A DNA stretch of 15,445 nt, taken from positions 1 to 15,445 of the forward strand of contig JBLINQ010000124.1 of assembly GCA_047639315.1 (NCBI GenBank), given 5' to 3'. Source of the DNA: S139-23 sp047639315. Lineage in GTDB: Bacteria > Planctomycetota > GCA-002687715 > DRQF01. Positions 7,004 to 14,974 of the stretch are shown here, in pieces; the first letter of the stretch is position 1, and every line of letters begins with the position of its first letter. Made by a program: the position numbers and the translations under genes. Under the pieces are notes generated by a model, which made no database searches, was not told the origin of the DNA, and was given only the letters and a program-made list of their open reading frames with translations.

Positions 7004-7945
7004 TTACTTGTCGATCGAGAAGAGGGTGTTGAGCTTCTCAATGACATCAGTCCCTAAGACCAGATCCGAAGCTTTTAAGTTGGAATCTATGTGCTCGGCA
7101 CGTGTGGCGCCGGTAATGACACTGGTGATTTCTGGATGAGACAAGATCCACGCTAAAGCGATATGTTCCGGTGCATGTCCCAAGTCTTGAGCAAGCGCGC
7201 AGAATTTGCGGACGCGCTCCAAGTTCTTTGGCGTCAACTTGTTTTCCATGAAGTGCGTCTTGGTCGCCCGACTGCCCGCGGGAACGCCGTCATTATATTT
7301 ACCCGTGAGCATACCACCTGCCAATGGGCTCCAAACAACGATCCCCATACCATTCTTACTTGCGGTTGGCATGACCGACTTTTCAATCGATCGCTCAACC
7401 AAGCTGTATTCGGGCTGTTCTACTTTTGGCCGATAGAGATTGCGTTGGTCAGAAAGAGTGTGAGCGGCTTCTAATGATTCGGCCGACCAAACGCTGGTTC
7501 CCCAATACAGAACTTTCCCTTGCCGAACGAGGTCGTCCATGGCTGACATGGTCTCTTCGAGATCGGTCTCTGGGTCTTCTCGGTGACAGTAGTAGAAGTC
7601 GAGGTGATCGGTCTGCATGTTTTGCAATGACCGATCGACACTACGCATGATGTGCTTGCGAGAAAGTCCGCGTTCGTTGGGGTCTTCACCCATGGGCCAG
7701 AAGACCTTGCTGGCAAGAATCAGGTTGTCCCGATTGTATTCGCCGAGCATGCGTCCAAAGACCTGTTCCGCTTTGCCACGAGCGTAGACATCGGCGAAAT
7801 CTATGTAGTTGACGCCACCATCAATGGCACGATGGACAATAGCCCGTGCATCATCTTCTGGGATTGTGCCGCCAAACGTAATCCAGCCACCGAGAGAAAT
7901 CTCGCTGACTTTCAATCCACTTGATCCAAGTTTTCGGTATTTCAT
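7004..7945 (-). CDS. Aldo/keto reductase, voltage-gated K+ channel beta-subunit-like group
   Basis: 313 residues, the usual length for a TIM-barrel aldo/keto reductase. It starts MKYRKLGSSGLKVSEISLGG and keeps the catalytic tetrad: Asp49 and Tyr54 (YIDFADVYARGKAE), Lys80 (LASKVFWP) and His121 (FYYCHREDPETDLEET). The NADPH-binding C-terminal part is present (WSPLAGGMLTGKY; SVITGATRAEHIDSN). The WGTSVWSAESLEAA segment and HREDP loop place it near the YghZ/Kv-beta-like branch, which reduces aldehydes or ketones with NADPH; the physiological substrate cannot be read from sequence. No clear ribosome site precedes the ATG. It is followed by the DUF1028 lipoprotein gene on the same strand. Confidence 0.93.
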   Translation of the reverse strand: MKYRKLGSSGLKVSEISLGGWITFGGTIPEDDARAIVHRAIDGGVNYIDFADVYARGKAEQVFGRMLGEYNRDNLILASKVFWPMGEDPNERGLSRKHIMRSVDRSLQNMQTDHLDFYYCHREDPETDLEETMSAMDDLVRQGKVLYWGTSVWSAESLEAAHTLSDQRNLYRPKVEQPEYSLVERSIEKSVMPTASKNGMGIVVWSPLAGGMLTGKYNDGVPAGSRATKTHFMENKLTPKNLERVRKFCALAQDLGHAPEHIALAWILSHPEITSVITGATRAEHIDSNLKASDLVLGTDVIEKLNTLFSIDK

Positions 7946-8095
7946 GATTGGGATGTTAGCTGACGGTGGGCACGTTGCAAAGCGGTTGGTGCTTGTTTCA
8001 TCGCCCTAAGCGAAACCGAACGGAACGCCTGTCTGCATGCCGGTTGGCATCCGATTCCTTCATGGAACTTTGCCCGGCCGACCAAGGGATTCTTC

Positions 8096-9766
8096 TTAGA
8101 TCCAGCCTTGGACTAAGGCCAAGAAGCCGATGGCAGCCATGACAGCCAGGATGACGATACTCAAAACGATCCATGGCGATTTCTTCTGCCTTTGGATCGG
8201 AATCGTTTCACTTTCCTGGAAATCGCCAACGAAGTCGTCGAAATCGTCGCTCGGGCGGACGCGCTTTGGCAATTCTTGGATGTCTTCAAAGGCGGCAATG
8301 TCATCGGCCGGGGACCGGTCGCGGTCAGGCCCGTCATCTGGAGCGAAGCTTGGTGCCGCCATGGTCGCACCAGTATCGCTCGCCAAGCTTCTGATTTCGT
8401 CCGGGTTAAATTTCCAACCGTCTGGTTCTCGATGCACTTGCACGACGCCTTCATCGACGAGGCGTTTCAATTCTTCTTTCTTCAACATCAGCATCTTGCT
8501 CGCTTGCTGAAATGATAGAAGTTGGGGAGTTTTCTTTGGACGACCCTTGGGTTTGCGCCCCTTTGGCTGCTTTTGCTTCTTGTTTTGTGCTGAGTGACCG
8601 ACTGGTGGTTTCGTCGGCATGTGATCAACCATCATGGTGCTGCCGGTGTCGCTAGCGAGCCGTTCGACGATGTCGCGCCGAAACATCTGAGGCTCGCCGC
8701 CATCCACGGGACGAATTTGCCCGGCCGCAACGAAGCGTCGAAATTCGTCGTCGCTCAGTCGAAGGATCTTCCGTGCTTGTTGAAAGTTGAGGGTGTCGCT
8801 ATCGGCTGAACTCGGGGCATTCTTGTTCAGCTCGACGACCTCGTCTTTCTTGGTCTTAAGGATGGATTCCGGGGTCTTAAGCGTGCCAGGGTCACCCACC
8901 ATCATGGTGCTGCCCGTTTCGTTGGCGAGCCTTTCAACGGCTTTTTTATTGAACACGGTTTCATCGCCGTGCTGGACCGATTGAATTTGGCCTGCTTTAA
9001 CGCAGCGTCGTAATTCGTCAGCGCTCAGGTGGAGTCGCTGGCGCGCTTCCTCAAACGGAATTAGGTCGTCGGGTATCGCTATCGACGGGGTTGTTGTACG
9101 GAGGACTGTTTTACCGGTCCCCATCACCAAGCGCTCAACATCGTCACGCTTGAATCTCATTTGATCACCTACGCCAAAGGCTTTGAGTTCTCCATTGGTC
9201 ACGCACTGACGTAGCTCTTCGTTGCTGAGTCTCAATTTCTGTTGGGTGACACTGATGGAAAAATAAGTGTCATCAGATTCGCGTTTTGCGGCGGAGTTTG
9301 GTTTGTTGGTTCTCTTCGGGGCAGAGGATTTGAGGACGGTCTTACCCGTCGCCAAGATGAGCTGTTCTACTTCAGCGCGCCGAAACTTCCAGTTTGGGGC
9401 GCTTCCGATCGCTTCGATCTCGCCGTCTGACACGAAACGCTCCAACTCTAAGTCAGAGAGTCGTAGTTTTTGTGCAGTTTCAGCAAAGGTGAAGTGTTTC
9501 TCGGATTCGTCTTCATCGACGACGAAAGGTTCGATCTCATCGGACTCAGGATCGTCATCCACCGGTTCCTCAAGAGCAGAATCTCCCAGGAGCATTGTTT
9601 TTCCGGTTTGTTGCTTGAGGCGGTTTACTTCCTCACTCTTGAATTTTACGTCATTGCCAACAACGTAGGTCCGGATCTCGCCATTCGAGATAAGCGCTTT
9701 CAGCTCACTCTCCTTGAGCCGTAACTCACGGAGTGCTTGCTCAAGCGAAACAAATTCCGGCGCCAT
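8096..9766 (-). CDS. Six-repeat helix-turn-helix protein with C-terminal membrane anchor
   Basis: 556 residues; the ATG at 9766 has GAGGA seven bases upstream. Six repeats of about 55 residues begin at roughly 5, 91, 168, 235, 326 and 417. Each follows the pattern aromatic-x-x-A-x-x-x-L-x-L-x-x-x-E-L-x-x-x-V-x-x-G-x-I, a short wing, F-x-x-x-x-V-x-x-L and a closing TG(K/S/A)T hydrophobic motif (for example LRLSDDEFRRFVAAGQI, SDTGSTMMV). This resembles the excisionase/MerR-like winged HTH. Linkers between repeats are acidic, except a basic stretch at 396-413 containing GRKPKGRPKK, close to an AT-hook. Residues 531-553 (IVLSIVILAVMAAIGFLALV) form the only membrane helix, leaving almost no tail, so the protein is tail-anchored with the repeats in the cytoplasm. 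DNA binding is plausible but not certain, because the expected recognition helix is acidic in several repeats. No homologue of known function comes to mind. Confidence 0.85.
   Translation of the reverse strand: MAPEFVSLEQALRELRLKESELKALISNGEIRTYVVGNDVKFKSEEVNRLKQQTGKTMLLGDSALEEPVDDDPESDEIEPFVVDEDESEKHFTFAETAQKLRLSDLELERFVSDGEIEAIGSAPNWKFRRAEVEQLILATGKTVLKSSAPKRTNKPNSAAKRESDDTYFSISVTQQKLRLSNEELRQCVTNGELKAFGVGDQMRFKRDDVERLVMGTGKTVLRTTTPSIAIPDDLIPFEEARQRLHLSADELRRCVKAGQIQSVQHGDETVFNKKAVERLANETGSTMMVGDPGTLKTPESILKTKKDEVVELNKNAPSSADSDTLNFQQARKILRLSDDEFRRFVAAGQIRPVDGGEPQMFRRDIVERLASDTGSTMMVDHMPTKPPVGHSAQNKKQKQPKGRKPKGRPKKTPQLLSFQQASKMLMLKKEELKRLVDEGVVQVHREPDGWKFNPDEIRSLASDTGATMAAPSFAPDDGPDRDRSPADDIAAFEDIQELPKRVRPSDDFDDFVGDFQESETIPIQRQKKSPWIVLSIVILAVMAAIGFLALVQGWI
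8360..9754 (-). repeat. Six tandem protein-coding HTH repeats
   Basis: Coding units at about 9754-9587, 9496-9332, 9265-9101, 9064-8897, 8791-8627 and 8518-8360. Units 4 and 5 share a near-identical closing stretch even at the DNA level (CCATCATGGTGCTGCC at about 8630 and 8900), which suggests the youngest duplication. The other units have diverged further at the DNA level but keep the protein pattern. Confidence 0.75.
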
Positions 9767-10450
9767 AAAGAATCCTCAACTACAACAGCTGTCTAAGAGG
9801 CACCGTACCCAGGCTCTGGATTCATGCAAGGATAAATCGAAAGCGAATGAGAAGAACCAGGCGAGGTGAGACATTTCTATTGATAGCTTGGAAGAATGAT
9901 GAAAGTAGCGTTGATCTCGAATCGGGAATGTGGACTTGTATAGAGGGTAAATCATGCAGAGCTCACGTTTCGCTGGAGGAGAAGAATGAGTTGCCAATCC
10001 CTATCACAGCCGCTTGATTCTACGCCATTTATTGTCGCGATCCTGACCATGCGCTTAGGTCACGAGAAGAAGCCCTCGCCCAGTTGATTTGACCATCTTC
10101 TCTTGGTTTTCATTTCGGTAGCAAACTAGATGCGGCCCAGAGCTCATTTGAATTCAGTGAATGAGTTGAGCCGACTGGACAAATTGGACCTTCGAATCAG
10201 AGAGTGGGGCAAGTCGGGAAGTGTTCGTTGTTCTCCCCTACAAAACTATTGCGTCGACGTAATTCGTTGCTGTCGCCGCGTTTCCAATGATGGTATCCAT
10301 GGGGCGTATTGCCCGGCGATTGAAATTCCCAGCTCGTCAAAGTCAGCATTGTTGATCACCGCTGCACACGTTGACGATTCAAAAGTTCTGAGGTAAATTT
10401 GAGGGCGTATCGCTACCGAAATATGACCTAACACTTTGTGAGTATTACTT
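9767..10450. other. 684-base region without a convincing gene
   Basis: Short open frames at 9776-9997 (minus) and 10130-10396 (plus) have no domain, no membrane or signal pattern and no good start site, so I leave them out. A small inverted repeat TGACC/GGTCA lies at 10044-10062 and a promoter-like pair at 10371-10399. Otherwise the stretch appears to be the shared upstream region of two divergent genes. Confidence 0.5.
10371..10399 (+). promoter_or_regulatory. Sigma-70-like promoter for the secreted lectin-like protein
   Basis: TTGACG at 10371-10376 and TAAATT at 10394-10399 are separated by 17 bases, matching the consensus boxes at five and four of six positions. Transcription would start near 10406, giving a leader of about 45 bases before the ATG at 10451. 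Pattern matching only. Confidence 0.38.
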
Positions 10451-12667
10451 ATGAGAAGTCTTGTTTGCGTCTTTCTCTTATGCGCCATGATTTGTGCGAA
10501 TTCCGATGCACAAATCGTGAACATACCGAGCTCTACCTTTAACGCCGGATCAGGAATGATCCTGAATGGCACATCAGCTATCGTGGGCGGCGACCTGCGC
10601 GTTTCTGATGCCACTTTGGTTAGCCGAGGGGCAAGTTACTTCAATACACCGTTGGAAGTAGCCAATGGTTTCGACACGACCTTTGATTTCCGTGTGACCA
10701 ATGTCTCGGCAATTGGAGGCTCCGGATTCACCTTCATCATTCATAATGATGGCGTTGGTACAGCGGCATTGGGCGGTCAAGCTCATGCCCTTGGCTACGG
10801 CGCAGTCGCTGGTGTGTCGGCCATTTCGAATTCGCTGGCCATTGAATTTGACTTTTTCTTGGATGCACTTCGAAATGATCCAAGCAACAGCCATGTGAGC
10901 ATTCACACGAATGGTGCTGGAGCAAATAGCCAGGATGAACTCTTTTCTATCGGAAGCTTCAACACGCCGACCGACTTCAGTGATGGCAGTGTCCATTCTG
11001 TTCGTGTCCGTTACATTCCGGGCACTTTAGATATCTTCCTTGACGGTGGTCTGACTCCAGTCATTTCAGCTCTGTATGACTTCAACACGGGGGGCACTTT
11101 CCTCGGTGGTGGGGCAGTCGGCGGATTGACCTTGATGCCTGGTGGTCTGGCCCATGTTGGTTTCACTGGATCAACTCCTGGTTCTACTGATCAACAACAA
11201 GATCATGACGTTTTGTCTTGGACTTGGGTTTCACCTACTGGTAGCGGCGATTTTGGCGCGGTAGCAATTTCCGCTCCTGTCATTGATGAAACAAGCTGCG
11301 TTCACACGCTGACTGCGTCAGAATTTGTCACCGTTGACTTCGAGAACAATGGTGCCTCATTTGTTCCTGCCGGAACTGTGATCACGTTTGACTACTTTTT
11401 TGACACAGTCAACGTCCTCACCGACGTCTTGGTAACCGCGGGACCAATCTTGTCTGGTGCAACGACGTCCTTCACGACGGCATTCGGCATCGACATGTCC
11501 GCCATTGGAGCTCATACTCTTGAGGTTGATGTGATTGCTGGACCTGATGCGAACCCATTCAACAACAGAGCAACTTTGAACTATACATCTCCAGGAGCAA
11601 CTCCCGTCGCGTTGGGCTATAGCGAGAATTTCGATTCCCTGCCATCCAACATGGGTGCGTTTGCCATGACTGTGACTGATGTCCCTACTGGCTGGATTAA
11701 TGTCCAAGACGATGGTGCCTCTTTGGCCGGCAATACGTATCCAGACTGGGGACCAAACGATGGTCCTACTGGCTCAACGAATGCTGGCCCACTTGGCGAT
11801 GCAACATCAGGTCTTGGCATTTACATGTATATCGAAGACTCGGGTAGCCAAGTCGGAGATATTGAGCTTCGCTCTCCTTGCCTTGATACCTCTGGTTCTG
11901 CACCAGGCGCTGTGCCCACACTGCAGTTCGCTCATTTCAGTCGGGCTGTGAACGGAGCTGCCACTGACAACATTCTTGACGTCGATGTGATCAACGAATC
12001 TACCGGCAGCACAGTCACGATGAGTGTCTTGACACTTGGTGGCTACGGCGACACCATTTGGCACATCAATCAAGTCGATCTGAGTGCGTTCTTCCCTGAC
12101 GTCGTCAGAGCTCAATTCCGTACCAACAACAATAATGGCAACTTCATTGATGATATCGGCCTTGACGATGTCTTGTTCTTTGACTTGACGCCCCCAACTG
12201 GGCAGCCTTCCCAACCAGGGAACGCTGTTTTCGATATCAACAGCTCGAGCAACTCTCTTGGTCAGTCTCCAAGCTCGGGTGGCAATGGTCCATACCAGGC
12301 TTTCTTTGGTCCTGGTGATGCCGTGACATTCTCTTGGGAGGGGCAAGCCAACTCTGGCCTGATCTGCATGTTCGGTCCTCAATTTGAGAACATCGCTTCG
12401 TTCGGAGCACCAGTCGGTCAACTCGACATCGGTTCCCTGCCACTTGTCGGTGGTGTTCCTGGATCGTTGTTCATCTTTGGTGACTTCAATTTGGCAGCCT
12501 TCTCGCTCTTCGACGCCCAGTTCTTCTGTGGTGCCGTCGGTGACGGGTTCATCGCCTTCCAGCTGTCGCCAATCTTCGTGCCAGGTTTCCTCACACGTTT
12601 CCAGTGTGTCATGAATCCTGCCGGACAGTTCTTCTTGTCGAATGCAGTTGATGTCACCATCAACTAA
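10451..12667 (+). CDS. Large secreted multidomain protein with L-type lectin domain
   Basis: 738 residues. A signal peptide covers residues 1-20 (core LVCVFLLCAMICA, cleavage likely after SDA). Residues about 27-260 resemble an L-type (legume-like) lectin: GSGFTFIIHNDGVGTAALGG, NSLAIEFDFFLD, a DPSNSHVSIHTNG segment that fits the metal and sugar site of the family (Asp143, Asn146, His148), VRYIPGTLDIFLDG and GGLAHVGFTGST. Residues about 271-380 look like a CARDB-type adhesion domain (AFGIDMSAIGAHTLEVDVIAG, NPFNNRATLNYTS). About 385-577 resembles a MAM-like jelly-roll (SENFDSLPSN ... FIDDIGLDDVLFFDL). The C-terminal module from about 590 is Gly/Phe-rich and unrecognised. Cys residues are few. 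It is exported and probably binds surface glycans or other cells. No clear ribosome site precedes the ATG. It ends in a strong terminator, so it is probably transcribed alone. Confidence 0.87.
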   Translation: MRSLVCVFLLCAMICANSDAQIVNIPSSTFNAGSGMILNGTSAIVGGDLRVSDATLVSRGASYFNTPLEVANGFDTTFDFRVTNVSAIGGSGFTFIIHNDGVGTAALGGQAHALGYGAVAGVSAISNSLAIEFDFFLDALRNDPSNSHVSIHTNGAGANSQDELFSIGSFNTPTDFSDGSVHSVRVRYIPGTLDIFLDGGLTPVISALYDFNTGGTFLGGGAVGGLTLMPGGLAHVGFTGSTPGSTDQQQDHDVLSWTWVSPTGSGDFGAVAISAPVIDETSCVHTLTASEFVTVDFENNGASFVPAGTVITFDYFFDTVNVLTDVLVTAGPILSGATTSFTTAFGIDMSAIGAHTLEVDVIAGPDANPFNNRATLNYTSPGATPVALGYSENFDSLPSNMGAFAMTVTDVPTGWINVQDDGASLAGNTYPDWGPNDGPTGSTNAGPLGDATSGLGIYMYIEDSGSQVGDIELRSPCLDTSGSAPGAVPTLQFAHFSRAVNGAATDNILDVDVINESTGSTVTMSVLTLGGYGDTIWHINQVDLSAFFPDVVRAQFRTNNNNGNFIDDIGLDDVLFFDLTPPTGQPSQPGNAVFDINSSSNSLGQSPSSGGNGPYQAFFGPGDAVTFSWEGQANSGLICMFGPQFENIASFGAPVGQLDIGSLPLVGGVPGSLFIFGDFNLAAFSLFDAQFFCGAVGDGFIAFQLSPIFVPGFLTRFQCVMNPAGQFFLSNAVDVTIN

Positions 12668-12697
12668 TCACGCATAGAGAATAGGCCCAACATATTG

Positions 12698-12732
12698 AAG
12701 GACCTGCGAGTCATCTCGCAGGTCCTTTTTTT
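12698..12732 (+). terminator. Strong intrinsic terminator after the lectin-like gene
   Basis: GGACCTGCGAG (12700-12710) pairs perfectly with CTCGCAGGTCC (12715-12725) around the loop TCAT, extended by two A-T pairs, and is followed by seven T (12726-12732). It lies about 30 bases after the stop codon. Read on the other strand the T-run is poor, so it serves mainly the plus-strand gene. Confidence 0.93.
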
Positions 12733-12810
12733 GGGCAATCGGAAAGGGCGTGGGGCACGATGAGACCCTGGCAATAGAGGCTTTTTATCGCCGGCATCAT
12801 TCGAGTGATT

Positions 12811-13983
12811 CTACGGGTGGCCCAAGTTCGAATCTGGAATGACAACGATAAACTGCGTTCCTTTGCCTACTTCGCTTTGAACGTCGATGGTGCCGTCATG
12901 GAGTTCAACGATGGCTTTGACAACTGCCAAGCCTAGTCCCAAGCCTCGGGTGCGATATGCGAAGTTGCCAGATGAGTGGTGAGACACGTCAAAGTCAGTG
13001 AAGAACTCTTCAAAGACGCGATCGGCGGTAGCGGCTGTGACGCCGTCGCCGTCATCCTTGACTGTGAGGTGCAAGGCGCCTCCCTTGGCTCGTTCGGCCG
13101 CGATTCCGATACGACCGCCGTCGGGCGTGAACTTGACCGCATTGGTGAGCAAGTTGTCTATTAAGTTGCGCATCTTGCTGGCGTCCAAGTCTATCGATCC
13201 GATCCCATTGGCAATGGAGACGTCAAGGACTTGCTTCCTGAGCTCGATAAAAGGGCGAATGTCTTCAGCCGCGATTTTGACCAATTCGGTGATGTCGGTG
13301 GGAGCTCGTTCTATTAGCGTTTCGAACCGTCCCGCCTCTAAAGCGCTGACAAGGTTGCCAACAAGGTTCTTCAGGCGCAGGCCGGCATCATCGATTCGAT
13401 TGAGCCACATCTCTGATTTCTCAACGCCGCAACGCCGGGTCATATCAATGGCCGCTAATAGAATTGTGAGCGGAGTGCGCAACTCATGGCTCAAAACTTT
13501 GATGAATGATGATCGCAGCTCTTTTTCGGTTAAGAGCGCCTCGTTCGTTGCCGCCAGACTAGCGTTAGCTGTTTCCAGATCTTGGACCAGGGTGCGTTTC
13601 TCGGCTTGAAGTTCCCAATGATCGAAAGCTTCACGAATCGTGGCTTCGAGTTCGAGAGGAATCCAGGGCTTATTGATGTATCGATAGACTTGCCCCTCGT
13701 TGATGGCATCGATCACGGCAACCAGATCGGCGTAGCCGGTGAAGAGGAGTCGAACGGCATGGGGGCTTAATTCGTGGCACCGCCCGAGGAACTCAACGCC
13801 CTGCATTCCGGGCATGCGTTGATCTGACATGATGACCTGGACGTCTTCCTTCGCCAAGAGCTTAAGGCCATCCTCGGGATTGGTCGCGCCAATCACACGA
13901 TAGTCTCGACGCAGTAGATCTTGCAAGCTCTGAATAATGTCAGGCTCATCATCAACGATCAGGAGAGTTCGTTTGGCGCTCAT
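12811..13983 (-). CDS. Cytoplasmic hybrid: N-terminal receiver plus histidine kinase
   Basis: 390 residues. The receiver (about 5-120) has acidic pocket Asp11-Asp12, phospho-acceptor Asp54 (VIMSDQRMPGMQG), Thr82 (LLFTGYADL) and Lys105 (RYINKPW); the GYADLVAVIDAINEGQVYRY segment is of the type found in RpfG-like regulators. A coiled-coil-like linker (about 122-155) leads to HisKA with the phospho-acceptor His166 (SHELRTPLTILL). The ATPase domain has the N box IDNLLTNAVKFTPDGG, DDGDGV (G1) and GLGLGLAVV (G2). All catalytic motifs are intact. There is no membrane helix and no separate sensory domain, so it probably receives its signal through the receiver. It follows the stand-alone receiver gene after a 44-base gap on the same strand, which suggests an operon and a phosphorelay. 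No ribosome site is obvious; a 13-base palindrome sits just before the start. Confidence 0.94.
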   Translation of the reverse strand: MSAKRTLLIVDDEPDIIQSLQDLLRRDYRVIGATNPEDGLKLLAKEDVQVIMSDQRMPGMQGVEFLGRCHELSPHAVRLLFTGYADLVAVIDAINEGQVYRYINKPWIPLELEATIREAFDHWELQAEKRTLVQDLETANASLAATNEALLTEKELRSSFIKVLSHELRTPLTILLAAIDMTRRCGVEKSEMWLNRIDDAGLRLKNLVGNLVSALEAGRFETLIERAPTDITELVKIAAEDIRPFIELRKQVLDVSIANGIGSIDLDASKMRNLIDNLLTNAVKFTPDGGRIGIAAERAKGGALHLTVKDDGDGVTAATADRVFEEFFTDFDVSHHSSGNFAYRTRGLGLGLAVVKAIVELHDGTIDVQSEVGKGTQFIVVIPDSNLGHP

Positions 13984-14027
13984 GGATGCAATTATTGCAG
14001 ACCCGAGGCTTGTGCGCTACTGCGGAT

Positions 14028-14417
14028 TTAACTTGTGGGGTTAACTCGGGCCCATTTTTGAATAGCGCGAATGAGGTGGTCAGGATCGAATGGCTTGGTG
14101 AGGTAGGCCACGGCGCCGTTGGCATTTGCCTCACGGCGGCATTCCTCTTTGTCGAGGGCGGTGAGAATCACGATTGGGATATCGGAGAAGTTGGGGTCGG
14201 CGTGGAGTCGTCGGCAGATTTCGAGTCCGTCGACATCAGGCAGCATGAGGTCAAGAAGGATGAGTGCCGGGCACGACGTCTTAATCTGTTGCAGGGCATC
14301 TGCGCCGTTCATGACTGAGTGGTGGGGGAAGCCAGCCAATTCGACATAACCGCCCACCAACTCGTTGATTTGGCTGTCGTCATCGACGACGAGGACGGTT
14401 TTTTGCTCGTGAACCAT
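14028..14417 (-). CDS. Stand-alone receiver-domain response regulator
   Basis: 129 residues forming a single CheY-like receiver with no output domain. Key residues: Asp12-Asp13 (VLVVDDDSQINEL), phospho-acceptor Asp56 (LILLDLMLPDVDGL), Thr86 (PIVILTALDKEE) and Lys108 (AYLTKPFDPDHL). GGAGAG lies eight bases before the ATG. It is the first gene of a minus-strand pair with the receiver-histidine kinase 44 bases downstream, so the two probably form a phosphorelay in which this protein is a diffusible intermediate. It is divergent from the orphan gene and membrane sensor at 14510 onward, which may share its regulatory region. The output target is not visible in the window. Confidence 0.95.
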   Translation of the reverse strand: MVHEQKTVLVVDDDSQINELVGGYVELAGFPHHSVMNGADALQQIKTSCPALILLDLMLPDVDGLEICRRLHADPNFSDIPIVILTALDKEECRREANANGAVAYLTKPFDPDHLIRAIQKWARVNPTS

Positions 14418-14509
14418 GACACCACTCTCCGTGACAGAGGGTTTATGCTACAAGATCGATTGAATAACGTCCCAAGAAAAAAACTCGGACGAAAGCGAAA
14501 GACAGAGGC

Positions 14510-14974
14510 ATGTTAGCTCCCTTGCCTGATCCCGCCGTGACAAGGCGCTCCATTGAGATCTACTTACGCTGCGCGTACGAAAGTGCGCCGCCCGCGTGGG
14601 TAGCCAAATTGCTTCAGAGCCTCCCTCCCTCAGATGACGAATCCTACTTCTTGCCTGATGCTTTCGAGAAAGATGTTCCAGAGGACACCGGACGCTGGAG
14701 TCTTCGTCTCGGAAACTCTCATTACCCCTTCATGAAGTTGAGAATCGATCGCCGTCCCGACGCTGGGGGCTTTCTCTATGAAGTCGATACTCACGATATG
14801 CACATTGCCCCGGCGATGGGTTCTCCTGAATTCCATGAGTTTCAAGCATTGATGAGGGCAAATCAAACGATGGCAATTGCGATCGAGCTCGCATGGGGAG
14901 AAGCCGGAATCCCGACATTCAAGAGTTGGCTGGCCGCCGACTTGGCTCGACGCCGGAATGAGGTCCAGGAATGA
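14510..14974 (+). CDS. Orphan conserved protein, translationally coupled to a membrane sensor
   Basis: 154 residues, no signal peptide and no membrane segment, so cytoplasmic. Recognisable blocks are RRSIEIYLRCAYESAPPAW, GRWSLRLGNSHYPFMKLRID, GFLYEVDTHDMHI and a helical end with MAIAIELAWGEAGIPTFKSW and LAADLARRRNE. The YPFMKL-then-VDTHD arrangement recalls small uncharacterised planctomycete proteins, but I cannot name a family or function. The ATG at 14510 has only a too-close AGAGG. Its stop codon overlaps the next start in an ATGA (14971-14974), so the two are cotranscribed and translationally coupled, which suggests a role with the sensor. It is divergent from the receiver gene, with 92 bases between. 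Confidence 0.78.
   Translation: MLAPLPDPAVTRRSIEIYLRCAYESAPPAWVAKLLQSLPPSDDESYFLPDAFEKDVPEDTGRWSLRLGNSHYPFMKLRIDRRPDAGGFLYEVDTHDMHIAPAMGSPEFHEFQALMRANQTMAIAIELAWGEAGIPTFKSWLAADLARRRNEVQE

Noticed and set aside
8036..8056. Short inverted repeat ATGCC/GGCAT after the HTH-repeat gene, considered as a terminator
   Set aside because: Five pairs only and no T-run in the minus-strand direction.
9776..9997. Minus-strand open frame of 73 codons upstream of the HTH-repeat gene
   Set aside because: No domain, no convincing start site, and composition typical of a chance frame.
10130..10396. Plus-strand open frame of 88 codons
   Set aside because: Cys/Arg-rich with no pattern I recognise, no ribosome site, and it overlaps the promoter-like sequence for the next gene.
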